Of a DNA stretch of 12,037 bases, positions 1-7,102 are shown piece after piece (the stretch's first letter is position 1; the number at the start of each line of letters is the position of its first letter). A model generated the notes under the pieces. It saw only the letters and a program-made list of their open reading frames with translations, made no database searches and was not told the origin of the DNA. The stretch comes from Zoogloeaceae bacterium (lineage in GTDB: Bacteria > Pseudomonadota > Gammaproteobacteria > Burkholderiales > Rhodocyclaceae): contig JAIRZG010000122.1 in the NCBI GenBank assembly GCA_031267345.1, positions 1 to 12,037 of the forward strand, read 5' to 3'. A program made the position numbers and the translations under genes.

Positions 1-3
1 CAT
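1..3 (-). other. possible start codon of a truncated minus-strand gene at the left edge
   Basis: Reading the minus strand leftward, the window ends on an ATG preceded seven bases earlier by a GGGGCGA stretch that could act as a weak ribosome binding site. The roughly 300 nt between it and priA contain no other convincing gene, which fits a leader region. Only the start codon is inside the window, so nothing can be said about the product, and the call is weak. Confidence 0.25.
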
Positions 4-307
4 GAGTCGCCCCAAAAAGACAGAAAACTACATAAAACAAAAGGCTGTGAACAGTCCCCTGTGTAAGCCTTTGTGCGTAAACGAAAAAATGTCAACGTGT
101 ACAACAATGGCATTCGTGCGATTGCCCTGGCAAGGGATCCGGGCCGAAGCATAAAATTCCGTTAACAGTCCGCGGTTTATGATATTAACTTGCAAGCCGT
201 CCCAGAACCTGTTCATACGCTTTATGACTTGTGACGATACCCCGACGATATGCGCCGCGAGCGGTTTGCCCGAGCGCGTCCCTTGCCTGGGCAAACTCGC
301 AAGCGCG
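4..307. other. intergenic region downstream of priA, no convincing gene
   Basis: This 304-nt stretch lies after the priA stop. Its left half is AT-rich and its right half resembles the priA coding DNA in composition. An 88-codon minus-strand open frame crosses it but shows no recognisable motif and no good ribosome binding site, so I do not call it. Near the left end three TGTG-containing nonamers start at 46, 60 and 72; each matches the DnaA-box consensus at only 6 or 7 of 9 positions. On the minus strand there is a perfect TTGACA at 90-95, but no acceptable -10 hexamer at 16 to 18 nt spacing. No RNA gene was seen. Confidence 0.5.
264..296. repeat. 8-bp inverted repeat just downstream of priA
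   Basis: GTTTGCCC at 264-271 is the exact reverse complement of GGGCAAAC at 289-296, with a 17-nt loop. A further 4 bp (257-260 with 297-300) could extend the stem past a 3-nt bulge. It sits about 12 nt beyond the priA stop, where a transcription terminator would be expected. No T-run follows on the minus strand, so it would be a weak or Rho-assisted terminator at best. Confidence 0.3.
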
Positions 308-2299
308 TCAGCAGTCGACGGGATCGACTTCGAGATGCCAGCGCAGGCGGTGTTTGCGGGGGAGGGATTCCAGGGCGGCGCGCCAGACGGCGAGGAAAGC
401 TTGCAGTTGGGGACGGGAAGCGGATTCGAGCAGCAGTTGGGCGCGTTCCTGATTCATCATGCGGGAAAGGCGCATGGGGACGGGATCGTAGACCACGACA
501 TCCGAATAATCGGCGACGCAGGGAAGCGCGGCAGCCTGTTGCAGAAACGCCAGCGCCGTCATCATGTCGCAGGCTTCGGCGCGCAGGATAGCCTGATAGG
601 CGTAAGGCGGGAATCCGGCGGCGCGACGTTCGGCAAGCAGGGTTTCGGCGTAGCCGGGGTAATCCTGCCGAATCAACGCCTGATAGAGCGGATGCTGCGG
701 GTATTCGCTCTGGATGATGACTTCGCCGGGCAGATCGGCGCGTCCGGCGCGTCCGGCTACCTGCATGAGCTGGGCGAACAGGCGTTCCGGCGCGCGCCAG
801 TCGGCGGCGAACAGGGCGGCGTCCGCGCCGATGACGCCGACCAGCGTCAGGCGGGGGAAATCGTGTCCCTTGGCGAGCATTTGCGTCCCCACCAGAATGT
901 CCGCCGCGCCGGACTGGATTTCGCCCAGCATCGCCTCCCAATGTTTGCGGCTTTTGGCGGAATCGCGATCCACGCGCAGGATGCGCGCCTCTGGCAGAAG
1001 TTCCGCCAGTCGGACTTCCAGACGCTGGGTTCCGCGCCCGAAAGGATGCAAATCCGCATTGCCGCAGGTCGGACAGGTTTTGGGGATGTGGCTTTCCAGT
1101 CCGCAGTGATGACAGCGCAAACGCCGATCCGCGAGGTGCAGCACGCGATTGACGGCGCAGCGCGGGCAGCGCGAGACCCAGCCACAGGCCGGACAGGCAA
1201 GCACCGGCGCAAAGCCGCGCCGATTGAGAAAAATGAGGCTTTGTTCTTTCGCCGCGAGACGCTGGCGCAGGGCGACCAACAGAGGTTCGCTCAAGCCTTC
1301 GGTCAATTTCTGGCGGCGGATGTCGAGTACGCGCACGGCGGGCAGACGCGCGTCGCTGACGGCGCGTTCGGGCAGACGCGCCAGGGTATAGCGTCCATGC
1401 AGGGCGTGTGACCAGGATTCCAGACTGGGCGTCGCCGATCCCAACACGATGGGCAGATGGCTCAAGCGGGCGCGAAAGATGGCGAGATCGCGGGCGGAAT
1501 AGCGCATTCCGTCCTGTTGCTTGTAGGAGGGATCGTGTTCTTCATCGACGATGATCAGCCCCGGTTGCGGCAAGGGCGTAAACACCGCCAGACGGGTGCC
1601 GACGACGATGCGCGCCGCGCCGGAAAACGCCGCCCGCCAGGCGTGTTCACGCGCGGCTTCAGTGAGTTCGCTGTGCAGCATGGCTACGGCAATGTCGGGA
1701 AAACGCTGCGCCAGCCGCGCTTCCAGTTGCGGCGTGAGGTTGATTTCCGGCGCCAGCAATAGCGCCTGCTTGCCTGCCCGCAACACTGTGTCGATGAGCC
1801 GCAGATAAACTTCCGTCTTGCCGCTGCCGGTAACGCCATGCAGCAAAAAGGGCGCGTAGCCCCGATCCAGACGCAGGATGTTTAACGCGGCGGATTGTCC
1901 CCCGGTAAGCGACGGCAGGTCTGGCGCGACGGGCGCGGCAGCTTCTTTCCGGCGCTTTTTTCGTCGTTTGACGACGCGGATTTTTTTCAGTCCCGGCGGC
2001 AATGCTTGAAGGATGACCTCGCCCGGCGGCGCCTGATAATACTGGCTGGCGAACTCGCAAAGCTGGAAAAAGTCGGGCGGCAGGGGCGGCAGGTCGTCGT
2101 CTTCGACAAGCCGCGCGGTCTTCAGTTGTTCGGGCGGCAGTTCGCTTTGGGCGACCACCTCCACGATGACGCCGATTTTTTCGCGCGTCCCGAAGGGCGC
2201 ACGCGCGCGCAGACCGGGGCGCAGGCGCGGGTCGTCCTCGATGCGGTAATCGAACAGGCGATAAAGTGGAACATCCAAGGCCAGACGAACAATGATCAT
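308..2299 (-). CDS. priA: primosomal protein N' (replication restart helicase PriA), winged-helix segment missing
   Basis: PriA is a superfamily 2, 3'-to-5' DNA helicase that recognises stalled or collapsed forks and reloads the replicative helicase. Visible in the 663 residues: an N-terminal 3'-DNA-binding domain (about 1-100), Walker A GVTGSGKTE (155-163), Walker B DEEH (252-255), eight zinc-binding cysteines in four CxxC pairs (369/372, 378/381, 396/399, 409/412) and motif VI QVAGRAGR (513-520). The E. coli protein is about 732 aa. The deficit falls mainly between residues 100 and 131, where the winged-helix domain should be; here there is only a linker rich in Lys and Arg (105-118). The start ATG at 2299 gives the expected PriA N-terminus, although no Shine-Dalgarno sequence is visible. 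It is separated from pyrF by 391 nt and probably has its own promoter. The identification is secure. Confidence 0.96.
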   Translation of the reverse strand: MIIVRLALDVPLYRLFDYRIEDDPRLRPGLRARAPFGTREKIGVIVEVVAQSELPPEQLKTARLVEDDDLPPLPPDFFQLCEFASQYYQAPPGEVILQALPPGLKKIRVVKRRKKRRKEAAAPVAPDLPSLTGGQSAALNILRLDRGYAPFLLHGVTGSGKTEVYLRLIDTVLRAGKQALLLAPEINLTPQLEARLAQRFPDIAVAMLHSELTEAAREHAWRAAFSGAARIVVGTRLAVFTPLPQPGLIIVDEEHDPSYKQQDGMRYSARDLAIFRARLSHLPIVLGSATPSLESWSHALHGRYTLARLPERAVSDARLPAVRVLDIRRQKLTEGLSEPLLVALRQRLAAKEQSLIFLNRRGFAPVLACPACGWVSRCPRCAVNRVLHLADRRLRCHHCGLESHIPKTCPTCGNADLHPFGRGTQRLEVRLAELLPEARILRVDRDSAKSRKHWEAMLGEIQSGAADILVGTQMLAKGHDFPRLTLVGVIGADAALFAADWRAPERLFAQLMQVAGRAGRADLPGEVIIQSEYPQHPLYQALIRQDYPGYAETLLAERRAAGFPPYAYQAILRAEACDMMTALAFLQQAAALPCVADYSDVVVYDPVPMRLSRMMNQERAQLLLESASRPQLQAFLAVWRAALESLPRKHRLRWHLEVDPVDC

Positions 2300-2411
2300 T
2301 GCAGAAGGACAAACACAAAAACAAAAGTTAGCGCGAGTATTTTGAGTAATTTCTCGAAAAACATCCTAACTCACGCTGCTAACAGGGTTTTTTCAAATTA
2401 CCCCCAAAGTC

Positions 2412-2432
2412 TGTGGATAACTTTGTGGAGAG
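2412..2432 (-). promoter_or_regulatory. DnaA box pair (one perfect, one degenerate)
   Basis: Read on the minus strand, 2412-2420 is TTATCCACA, a perfect match to the DnaA consensus. Twelve bases further on, 2424-2432 reads CTCTCCACA, 7 of 9 matches in the same orientation. They lie about 115 nt upstream of the priA start, downstream of the candidate promoter and so inside the probable leader. DnaA control of priA is an inference; a chance perfect box in 12 kb is not negligible. Confidence 0.5.
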
Positions 2433-2522
2433 TGGCAGGGGAAACCCCCGATAAAGCGCGCTGCCATCAACGCCCCCGATATTGCCTGAAATTTTGGCAA
2501 GCAAAAAAATCCTTTAAAATCA

Positions 2523-2550
2523 TCAATATGGAACCTATAAATTTTGTCAA
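2523..2550 (-). promoter_or_regulatory. candidate sigma-70 promoter for priA
   Basis: The minus strand has a perfect -35 TTGACA (2545-2550) and, 16 nt later, TATTGA (2523-2528) as a poor -10 (3 of 6). Initiation here would give a leader of roughly 215 nt that includes the DnaA box. The weak -10 keeps the confidence low. Confidence 0.3.
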
Positions 2551-2667
2551 GCCACAAACGCAAACAAACACAAACTTTTTTCACGCCCCCGCTGTGCGCT
2601 GTGCATATCAGAAAACAGAAGACAGAGAGCGGAGGACAGTAAAAGCCGCCTTGTTTCTCTGCGTACC

Positions 2668-2684
2668 CTGCGCCGAAGGCGCAG
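2668..2684 (-). terminator. hairpin immediately downstream of pyrF
   Basis: CTGCGCC (2668-2674) pairs perfectly with GGCGCAG (2678-2684) around a 3-nt loop, starting 6 nt beyond the pyrF stop. An alternative 6-bp stem (2675-2680 with 2684-2689) overlaps it. There is no T-run after it on the minus strand, so it may protect the mRNA 3' end or act as an inefficient terminator. Confidence 0.4.
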
Positions 2685-2690
2685 CCTTCG

Positions 2691-3512
2691 CTAACTTTTT
2701 GTCCTTTGAACATTGATCGCGTCACGGGCGGCTTGCGCGCTTTGGCGGGCGAATTGGGCGTAGTGTTCGTCGGCGCCGGCGTAGAGGATGGCGCGGGAGG
2801 AATTGAGGATCAGCCCCGTGCCGTTACGGGTTTGTCCAGCTTGCACCACGGCGGCAATATCGCCGCCCTGCGCGCCGATGCCGGGGGTCAGCAGGGGCAT
2901 GTCGCCAACCAGCGCGCGCACCCGCGCGAGTTCGGCGGGGTAGGTCGCGCCGACCACCAACGCGCATTGGCCGCTGCTGTTCCATTCCTTTGCCGTCAGT
3001 CGCGCAATACGTTCATAGAGCTGCTCGCCGCCCACTTCCAATGCCTGCACATCGCTACCGCCGGGATTGGAGGTGCGACACAGCAGGATGACGCCCTTAT
3101 CCGGATAGGCCAGATACGGCGCGATGGAATCCCGCCCCATGTAGGGATTGACCGTCAGCGCGTCGGCCTGAAAACGCTCGAAGGCTTCCACAGCGTATTG
3201 CGCCGCCGTGTCGCCAATGTCGCCGCGCTTGGCGTCGAGGATGACCGGAATGCAGGGATACGCCGCGTGAATATGCGCGATCAACGCCTCCAACTGGTCT
3301 TCGGCGCGTTGGGCGGCGAAATAGGCAATTTGCGGCTTGAAGGCGCAGACCAGATCGGCGGTCGCCGCCACAATGGTCTTGCAGAATTCAAAAATGGCGT
3401 CGTCCCTGCCGTGCAAATGTGCGGGAAAACGCGCGGGATCGGGGTCAAGGCCGACACAGAGCAGGGAATCGTTTCTTTCCCAGGCGGTGGCGAGGGTATG
3501 GATAAAAGTCAT
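2691..3512 (-). CDS. pyrF: orotidine 5'-phosphate decarboxylase, type 2
   Basis: PyrF catalyses the last step of de novo UMP synthesis, decarboxylating orotidine 5'-phosphate to UMP in the cytoplasm. At 273 aa it has the length of the type 2 subfamily (found in many betaproteobacteria, actinobacteria and myxobacteria) and not the roughly 240 aa of the E. coli type. The catalytic Asp-Lys-Asp signature is present as DAKRGD (93-98, Lys95). The FKPQ element (58-61) and the TPGIG phosphate-binding region (209-213) are also visible. The ATG at 3512 gives the usual N-terminus, with VGLDPDP at 20-26. No clear Shine-Dalgarno sequence precedes it. It lies 171 nt from the upstream hydratase gene, beyond that gene's terminator, so it is probably transcribed separately. 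Confidence 0.95.
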   Translation of the reverse strand: MTFIHTLATAWERNDSLLCVGLDPDPARFPAHLHGRDDAIFEFCKTIVAATADLVCAFKPQIAYFAAQRAEDQLEALIAHIHAAYPCIPVILDAKRGDIGDTAAQYAVEAFERFQADALTVNPYMGRDSIAPYLAYPDKGVILLCRTSNPGGSDVQALEVGGEQLYERIARLTAKEWNSSGQCALVVGATYPAELARVRALVGDMPLLTPGIGAQGGDIAAVVQAGQTRNGTGLILNSSRAILYAGADEHYAQFARQSAQAARDAINVQRTKS

Positions 3513-3640
3513 GGCGGAAAATCAATGTGGAAGAAAGCGGGCAAAGCTGTCGGGCAACAGCGAGGTTTGCAGGCTGCGCGGCGTGAAACCTGTCCGAAAG
3601 TTTCTACATCGCGTAGCGTCATGAAATGGGCTTGAGGAGG

Positions 3641-3674
3641 GGAAAAGCCGGAATGAAGCGCGCTTCGTTCCGGC
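3641..3674 (-). terminator. intrinsic terminator of the MaoC-type hydratase gene
   Basis: On the minus strand, 9 nt after the hydratase stop, 3668-3674 pairs with 3647-3653 (GCCGGAA/TTCCGGC). The stem continues through a T-G pair into an inner 5-bp stem (3655-3659 with 3662-3666). The hairpin is followed directly by TTTTCC (3646 leftward). Strong stem plus T-run is the classical Rho-independent layout. Confidence 0.75.
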
Positions 3675-3683
3675 AGGCGGGCG

Positions 3684-4115
3684 TCAATCCTTGCCGCTGG
3701 TGCACAGCATGGTGGCTTCGCCCTCGATGACCGGCTTGCCATTGACGGTACACACGGTTTCCAGCACGGCGCGTTTCTTTTCAACGACGATTTCCTTGAC
3801 GGTGGCGGTCGCCGTGACCGTATCGCCGGGGCGCACGGGCGCCTTGAATTTCAGGGTTTGTCCCAGATAGATGGTGCCGGGGCCGGGCAGACGGTTGCCG
3901 AGCACGGCGGAAATCAGGCCGGCGGAAAGCATCCCGTGGGCGATACGTCCGCCGAACAGGGTAGTCTTGGCGAATTCCTCGTTCAGGTGCACGGCGTTGG
4001 TATCGGTGGAAACGCCGGAAAAAAGCACGATGTCGGCGTCGGTGATGGTCTTGGAAACGCTGGCGCTTTGACCGACGGCCAGATCTTCGATGTTGTAACC
4101 ATTCTGGGCATTCAT
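3684..4115 (-). CDS. MaoC-like (R)-specific enoyl-CoA hydratase
   Basis: This is a single hot-dog-fold hydratase of the MaoC/PhaJ family. Such enzymes add water to trans-2-enoyl-CoA to give (R)-3-hydroxyacyl-CoA, which in PhaJ-type cases supplies polyhydroxyalkanoate synthesis. The 143-aa length is typical. The hydratase-2 signature is visible as SGVSTDTNAVHL, with the catalytic pair Asp38 and His43, and is followed by the conserved GGRIAHGML (55-63). The start at 4115 is supported by AGGAG seven bases upstream (4123-4127). A consensus -10 and a terminator bracket the gene, so it looks monocistronic and divergent from minD. The acyl-chain specificity cannot be read from the sequence, so I give no phaJ symbol. 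Confidence 0.88.
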   Translation of the reverse strand: MNAQNGYNIEDLAVGQSASVSKTITDADIVLFSGVSTDTNAVHLNEEFAKTTLFGGRIAHGMLSAGLISAVLGNRLPGPGTIYLGQTLKFKAPVRPGDTVTATATVKEIVVEKKRAVLETVCTVNGKPVIEGEATMLCTSGKD

Positions 4116-4149
4116 GAAAATTCTCCTGTGAAATGGGCATGGAAAGCGG

Positions 4150-4155
4150 ATTATA
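4150..4155 (-). promoter_or_regulatory. consensus -10 element for the hydratase gene
   Basis: The minus strand reads TATAAT exactly at 4155-4150. The start codon lies 34 nt further on, with an AGGAG between. No convincing -35 hexamer sits 16 to 18 nt upstream (GC-rich CCGCCT is there), so an activator may be needed or the match may be partly fortuitous. Confidence 0.5.
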
Positions 4156-4234
4156 AGGGATCAGGCGACAGAAGGCGGCGAATGACGGAGTGCAAAGTTA
4201 CCGATGCCGACGCGCCGCGGCAAGGAAAAGCCCG

Positions 4235-4240
4235 TAAAAT
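4235..4240 (+). promoter_or_regulatory. possible -10 element for the minD operon
   Basis: TAAAAT (5 of 6 matches to TATAAT) lies 28 nt upstream of the minD GTG, with a GGAG ribosome binding site at 4258-4261 in between. No good -35 hexamer is seen at normal spacing. The position in the divergent 153-nt maoC/minD gap fits the head of an operon, but the sequence evidence is thin. Confidence 0.3.
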
Positions 4241-4268
4241 CCACCTTTTCAAATTTCGGAGAAGTTCT

Positions 4269-5090
4269 GTGACCCGCATCATTGTTGTGACCTCCGGCAA
4301 GGGCGGCGTGGGCAAGACCACGACCAGCGCCTGTTTTGCTTCCGGACTTGCCCTGCGCGGCTTCAAAACCGCAGTGATCGATTTTGACGTGGGCCTCCGG
4401 AATCTGGATCTCATCATGGGCTGCGAGCGGCGCGTAGTGTATGACCTAATCAATGTCATCAAGGGACAGGCCACGTTGAATCAGGCGTTAATCAAGGACA
4501 AGCACTGCGAAAATGACAACCTCTACGTGCTGCCCGCCTCGCAAACCCGCGACAAGGACGATCTGAGCGAAGGTGGCGTGGAAAGAATCCTCCACGAACT
4601 CGAACACATGGGCTTTGAGTACGTCGTTTGCGATTCGCCCGCCGGCATCGAACACGGAGCCATCATGGCGCTCACCTTCGCGGATGAGGCGCTGGTCGTC
4701 TCCAATCCGGAAGTTTCTTCCGTGCGCGATTCCGACCGCATTCTCGGCATCTTGCAGGCCAAGTCGCGGCGCGCCATCAACGGAGAGGAACCGGTCAAGG
4801 AGCATCTGCTGATTACCCGCTATTCGCCCAAGCGGGTCGATGAGGGCGAAATGCTCTCTTACAAGGACATTCAGGAAATTCTGCGGATTCCCATCATCGG
4901 CGTCATTCCCGAATCCGAAACCGTGCTGCACGCCTCCAATCAAGGTACGCCCGCCATCCACCTGCCGGACTCCGATGTGGCGGAAGCCTACAAGGATGTC
5001 GTCGCCCGCTTCCTGGGAGAAACACAGCCCCTGCGCTTTGTCGAGTATGAAAAGCCGGGGCTGTTGAAACGCCTGTTCGGGGGGAAATGA
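4269..5090 (+). CDS. minD: septum site-determining ATPase MinD
   Basis: MinD is the membrane-cycling ParA/MinD-family ATPase that recruits MinC to inhibit FtsZ ring assembly away from midcell and is released by MinE. The 273-aa product starts at GTG 4269, chosen because MTRIIVVTSGKGG is the standard MinD N-terminus and GGAG lies 7 nt upstream. The frame is open further upstream to 3858, but that part is antisense to the hydratase gene. Visible are the deviant Walker A SGKGGVGKTT (9-18, signature Lys11 and Lys16), the AVIDFDVGLRNLD switch region, CDSPAGIE (about Walker B) and a C-terminal amphipathic membrane-targeting helix KPGLLKRLFGGK (262-273). The stop overlaps the first possible minE ATG. 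No minC precedes it, unlike the usual minCDE order. Confidence 0.96.
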   Translation: MTRIIVVTSGKGGVGKTTTSACFASGLALRGFKTAVIDFDVGLRNLDLIMGCERRVVYDLINVIKGQATLNQALIKDKHCENDNLYVLPASQTRDKDDLSEGGVERILHELEHMGFEYVVCDSPAGIEHGAIMALTFADEALVVSNPEVSSVRDSDRILGILQAKSRRAINGEEPVKEHLLITRYSPKRVDEGEMLSYKDIQEILRIPIIGVIPESETVLHASNQGTPAIHLPDSDVAEAYKDVVARFLGETQPLRFVEYEKPGLLKRLFGGK

Positions 5091-5092
5091 GC

Positions 5093-5377
5093 ATGAATTC
5101 TCTTTTTTCCCGCCTGTTCAGACCCAGGCCCAGAACGGCGGACATTGCCAGAGAGCGGCTGCAACTCGTCATCGCGCATGAGCGCAACGGTCAGAACAAC
5201 ACGCCGGATTTTCTGCCCGCCCTGCAAAAAGATCTGGTCGCCGTGATTTCCCGCTACGTGGCGATCAGTCCCGAAGACATCAAGGTTTCCCTGGAAAAAG
5301 AGGGCAACTGCGAGATACTGGAAGTCAACATCGTGTTGCCGGAAATCCGCTCCGCATCCTTCGCGTCCGCCCTCTGA
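5093..5377 (+). CDS. minE: cell division topological specificity factor MinE
   Basis: MinE stimulates the MinD ATPase and drives Min oscillation, restricting division inhibition to the poles. The 94-aa product shows a short amphipathic N-terminus (NSLFSRLF, 2-9) for membrane contact. The anti-MinCD segment ADIARERLQLVIAHER (16-31) follows, and then the C-terminal topological specificity domain with PDFLPALQKDLVAVISRYV. The ATG at 5093 is preferred because a GGGGGGAA run ends 6 nt before it. An in-frame ATG at 5087, overlapping the minD stop, would add two residues but would be too close to that run. The gene is translationally linked to minD and 12 nt from prk. Confidence 0.93.
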   Translation: MNSLFSRLFRPRPRTADIARERLQLVIAHERNGQNNTPDFLPALQKDLVAVISRYVAISPEDIKVSLEKEGNCEILEVNIVLPEIRSASFASAL

Positions 5378-5389
5378 CGCCCGCCCGCC

Positions 5390-6265
5390 ATGTCCGCCCG
5401 CCATCCCATCATCGCCATTACCGGTTCTTCCGGCGCGGGAACCAGCACCGTGCGCGCGGTCTTCGAGCGCATTTTCCGGCGTGAGGGCGTAAATGCGGCC
5501 ATCGTCGAGGGCGACAGTTTTCATCGTTACGAACGCGCCGCCCTGCGCCGCATGAATGACGCGCGCGAGGAAAAGGGCGAACCGCGCATTTCGCTTTTCG
5601 GCCCGGAGACCAATCTCTTTGTCGAACTGGAAACGCTGTTTCGCGTCTATGCCGAAAGCGGCGCGGGAAAACACCGTCATTACCTGCATGACCGGGAAGA
5701 AGCCGAACGCTACGGTCAGTCGCCCGGCGCTTTCACCCCTTGGGAAAACCTGCCGCCCGACACCGATCTGCTGTTCTATGAAGGACTGCACGGCGCGGTG
5801 CGAACGCCGGAGGTTGATGTGGCGCAATATCCGGATTTGCTGATCGGCATCGCGCCCGTCGCCAATCTGGAATGGATACAGAAAATCCACCGCGACACCC
5901 GGATGCGCGGCTATTCGCGCGAGGCCGTCACCCGCACCATCCTCGCGCGGATGCCCGATTATCTGCAATATGTCGTGCCGCAGTTCAATCTGACGCACAT
6001 CAATTTCCAGCGTGTGCCAGTGGTCGATACCTCCGATCCGGTGGGCGCGCGCGATATTCCCGCCGCCAGCGAATCGCTGGTGGTCATTCGCTTCGCCAAT
6101 CCCAGAGGCGTGGATTTTCCCTATCTGCTCAGCATGATCCGGGGCGCTTTCATGAGCCGCGCCAATACCATTGTGATTCCTGGCGATGGTCAGAATTTGG
6201 CCATGCAGTTGATTTTTACGCCGCTCATCTGGCGTCTGATGGCGCTGCGGCACAGCAACGACTGA
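5390..6265 (+). CDS. prk: phosphoribulokinase, class I (Calvin cycle)
   Basis: This enzyme phosphorylates ribulose 5-phosphate with ATP to ribulose 1,5-bisphosphate, the substrate of RuBisCO. The 291-aa length and sequence match the proteobacterial octameric class I enzymes. The P-loop is TGSSGAGTST (11-20); a Thr in place of the usual Walker Lys is normal for this class. Next come EGDSFHR (40-46) with the catalytic Asp42, YEGLHGAV (130-137), the conserved EWIQKIHRD (161-169), FQRVPVVDTS (206-215) and NPRGVDFPYL (237-246). The ATG at 5390 lies 12 nt after minE and 3 nt separate its stop from the next gene, so it sits inside the operon. No Shine-Dalgarno is seen; the leader is a C/G-rich 11-bp direct repeat. 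No RuBisCO or other Calvin genes are in the window. E. coli-like PrkB homologues of unknown role are the alternative assignment. Confidence 0.92.
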   Translation: MSARHPIIAITGSSGAGTSTVRAVFERIFRREGVNAAIVEGDSFHRYERAALRRMNDAREEKGEPRISLFGPETNLFVELETLFRVYAESGAGKHRHYLHDREEAERYGQSPGAFTPWENLPPDTDLLFYEGLHGAVRTPEVDVAQYPDLLIGIAPVANLEWIQKIHRDTRMRGYSREAVTRTILARMPDYLQYVVPQFNLTHINFQRVPVVDTSDPVGARDIPAASESLVVIRFANPRGVDFPYLLSMIRGAFMSRANTIVIPGDGQNLAMQLIFTPLIWRLMALRHSND

Positions 6266-6268
6266 ACG

Positions 6269-7102
6269 ATGGAAGCGTCCACCCACCCGCGCACCCTGCT
6301 GCTGGTCGATGACAAGGCCGACGTGCTCGCCGCCCTGCGCCGCCTGTTGCGTCCGGACGGTTACAAAATCCTCACCGCTCTGGGCGGCGCAGCCGGACTG
6401 GACATCCTGAAAAAGCAGCCGGTGGATGTGATTCTCAGCGAACAGCGGATGCAGCACATGAGCGGCGTGGAATTCCTGAGTCAGGCGCGGCTTGTCCAGC
6501 CGGACTGTGTGCGTATGGCGCTCACCGGCTATCTGGAAATTCAATCCATCGCCAAAACGGTGAATGAAGGCGCGATCTACAAATTCCTCACCAAACCCTG
6601 GGATGACGAGCAACTGCGCGCGACGCTGCGCGAAGCCTTTGTCTACAAGGAACTCGCAGACGATAACCGGCGGCTGGCCGCAGAACTTTCCCGCGCCAAC
6701 CAGAACCTGATCCTCGCCAACCAGCGTCTTCAGGCGTTGCTGGAAGAAAAGCAGCATCAGCTTGCGCGCGATGAAAAGGTGCTGGATGTCCTGCATGAAG
6801 TCATGCAGATTCTGCCTTTGCCGCTTTTGGGCGTTGATGATTCCGGCATGATCGCCACCACCAACGAAGCGGCGCGGCAAGCCTTTGGCGACAACGGGGA
6901 AGTCCTGTTGCTCGGTCAGCAAATCTCCGCCCTGCTGCCGCCGGAATCGCTGCGCGCGGCGGACGCGGACAAAAGAGAGCGCGGCAGCGCCTTCACCGCG
7001 CCAAACGCGCGCGCCTACACACTTTTCTGCCGCGCGTTGGGACAACATTCCGCCGCCAGCGGCAGACTTTTCATCTTCATTCCCGACAAGGCGACCCCGT
7101 GA
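6269..7102 (+). CDS. response regulator-like protein with degenerate receiver, coiled coil and PAS-like domain
   Basis: Residues 8-123 form a receiver domain of the type seen in HupR/RpfG-like regulators: acidic pair Asp14-Asp15, the LTG Thr86 and the switch Lys109 in FLTKPW are all present. The position of the phosphorylated Asp is occupied by Glu58 (DVILSEQRM), and the usual following Pro is Gln. The domain therefore probably cannot be phosphorylated normally and might be locked in an active-like state. Residues 125-170 are a Leu/Gln/Glu-rich probable coiled coil. Residues 172-272 look like a PAS sensor domain (LLGVDDSGMIATTNEAA near 187-203). There is no DNA-binding or enzymatic output domain, so it probably works by protein contact. 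It begins 3 nt after prk and its TGA overlaps the GTG of the next small ORF. Confidence 0.82.
   Translation: MEASTHPRTLLLVDDKADVLAALRRLLRPDGYKILTALGGAAGLDILKKQPVDVILSEQRMQHMSGVEFLSQARLVQPDCVRMALTGYLEIQSIAKTVNEGAIYKFLTKPWDDEQLRATLREAFVYKELADDNRRLAAELSRANQNLILANQRLQALLEEKQHQLARDEKVLDVLHEVMQILPLPLLGVDDSGMIATTNEAARQAFGDNGEVLLLGQQISALLPPESLRAADADKRERGSAFTAPNARAYTLFCRALGQHSAASGRLFIFIPDKATP

Larger units (their letters stand above)
2300..2690. other. AT-rich priA/pyrF intergenic region
   Basis: No gene is supported in this 391-nt gap. It contains DnaA-box-like sequences (2412-2432), a candidate minus-strand promoter (2523-2550), a purine-rich degenerate repeat built on ACAG-like units at about 2609-2640, and a 7-bp hairpin (2668-2684) next to the pyrF stop. 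Composition is clearly more AT-rich than the flanking genes between about 2300 and 2590. Confidence 0.6.

Noticed and set aside
179..1411. 410-codon plus-strand frame opposite priA
   Set aside because: Antisense to the PriA helicase domain, whose zinc and helicase motifs are unmistakable on the minus strand.
2300..2690. Replication origin
   Set aside because: AT-rich with one perfect DnaA box, but no cluster of strong boxes, no 13-mer-like repeats and no dnaA, dnaN or mnmG neighbours.
3858..4268. Upstream extension of the minD frame
   Set aside because: It is antisense to the hydratase gene. MinD homologues begin at the GTG at 4269, which has a ribosome binding site.
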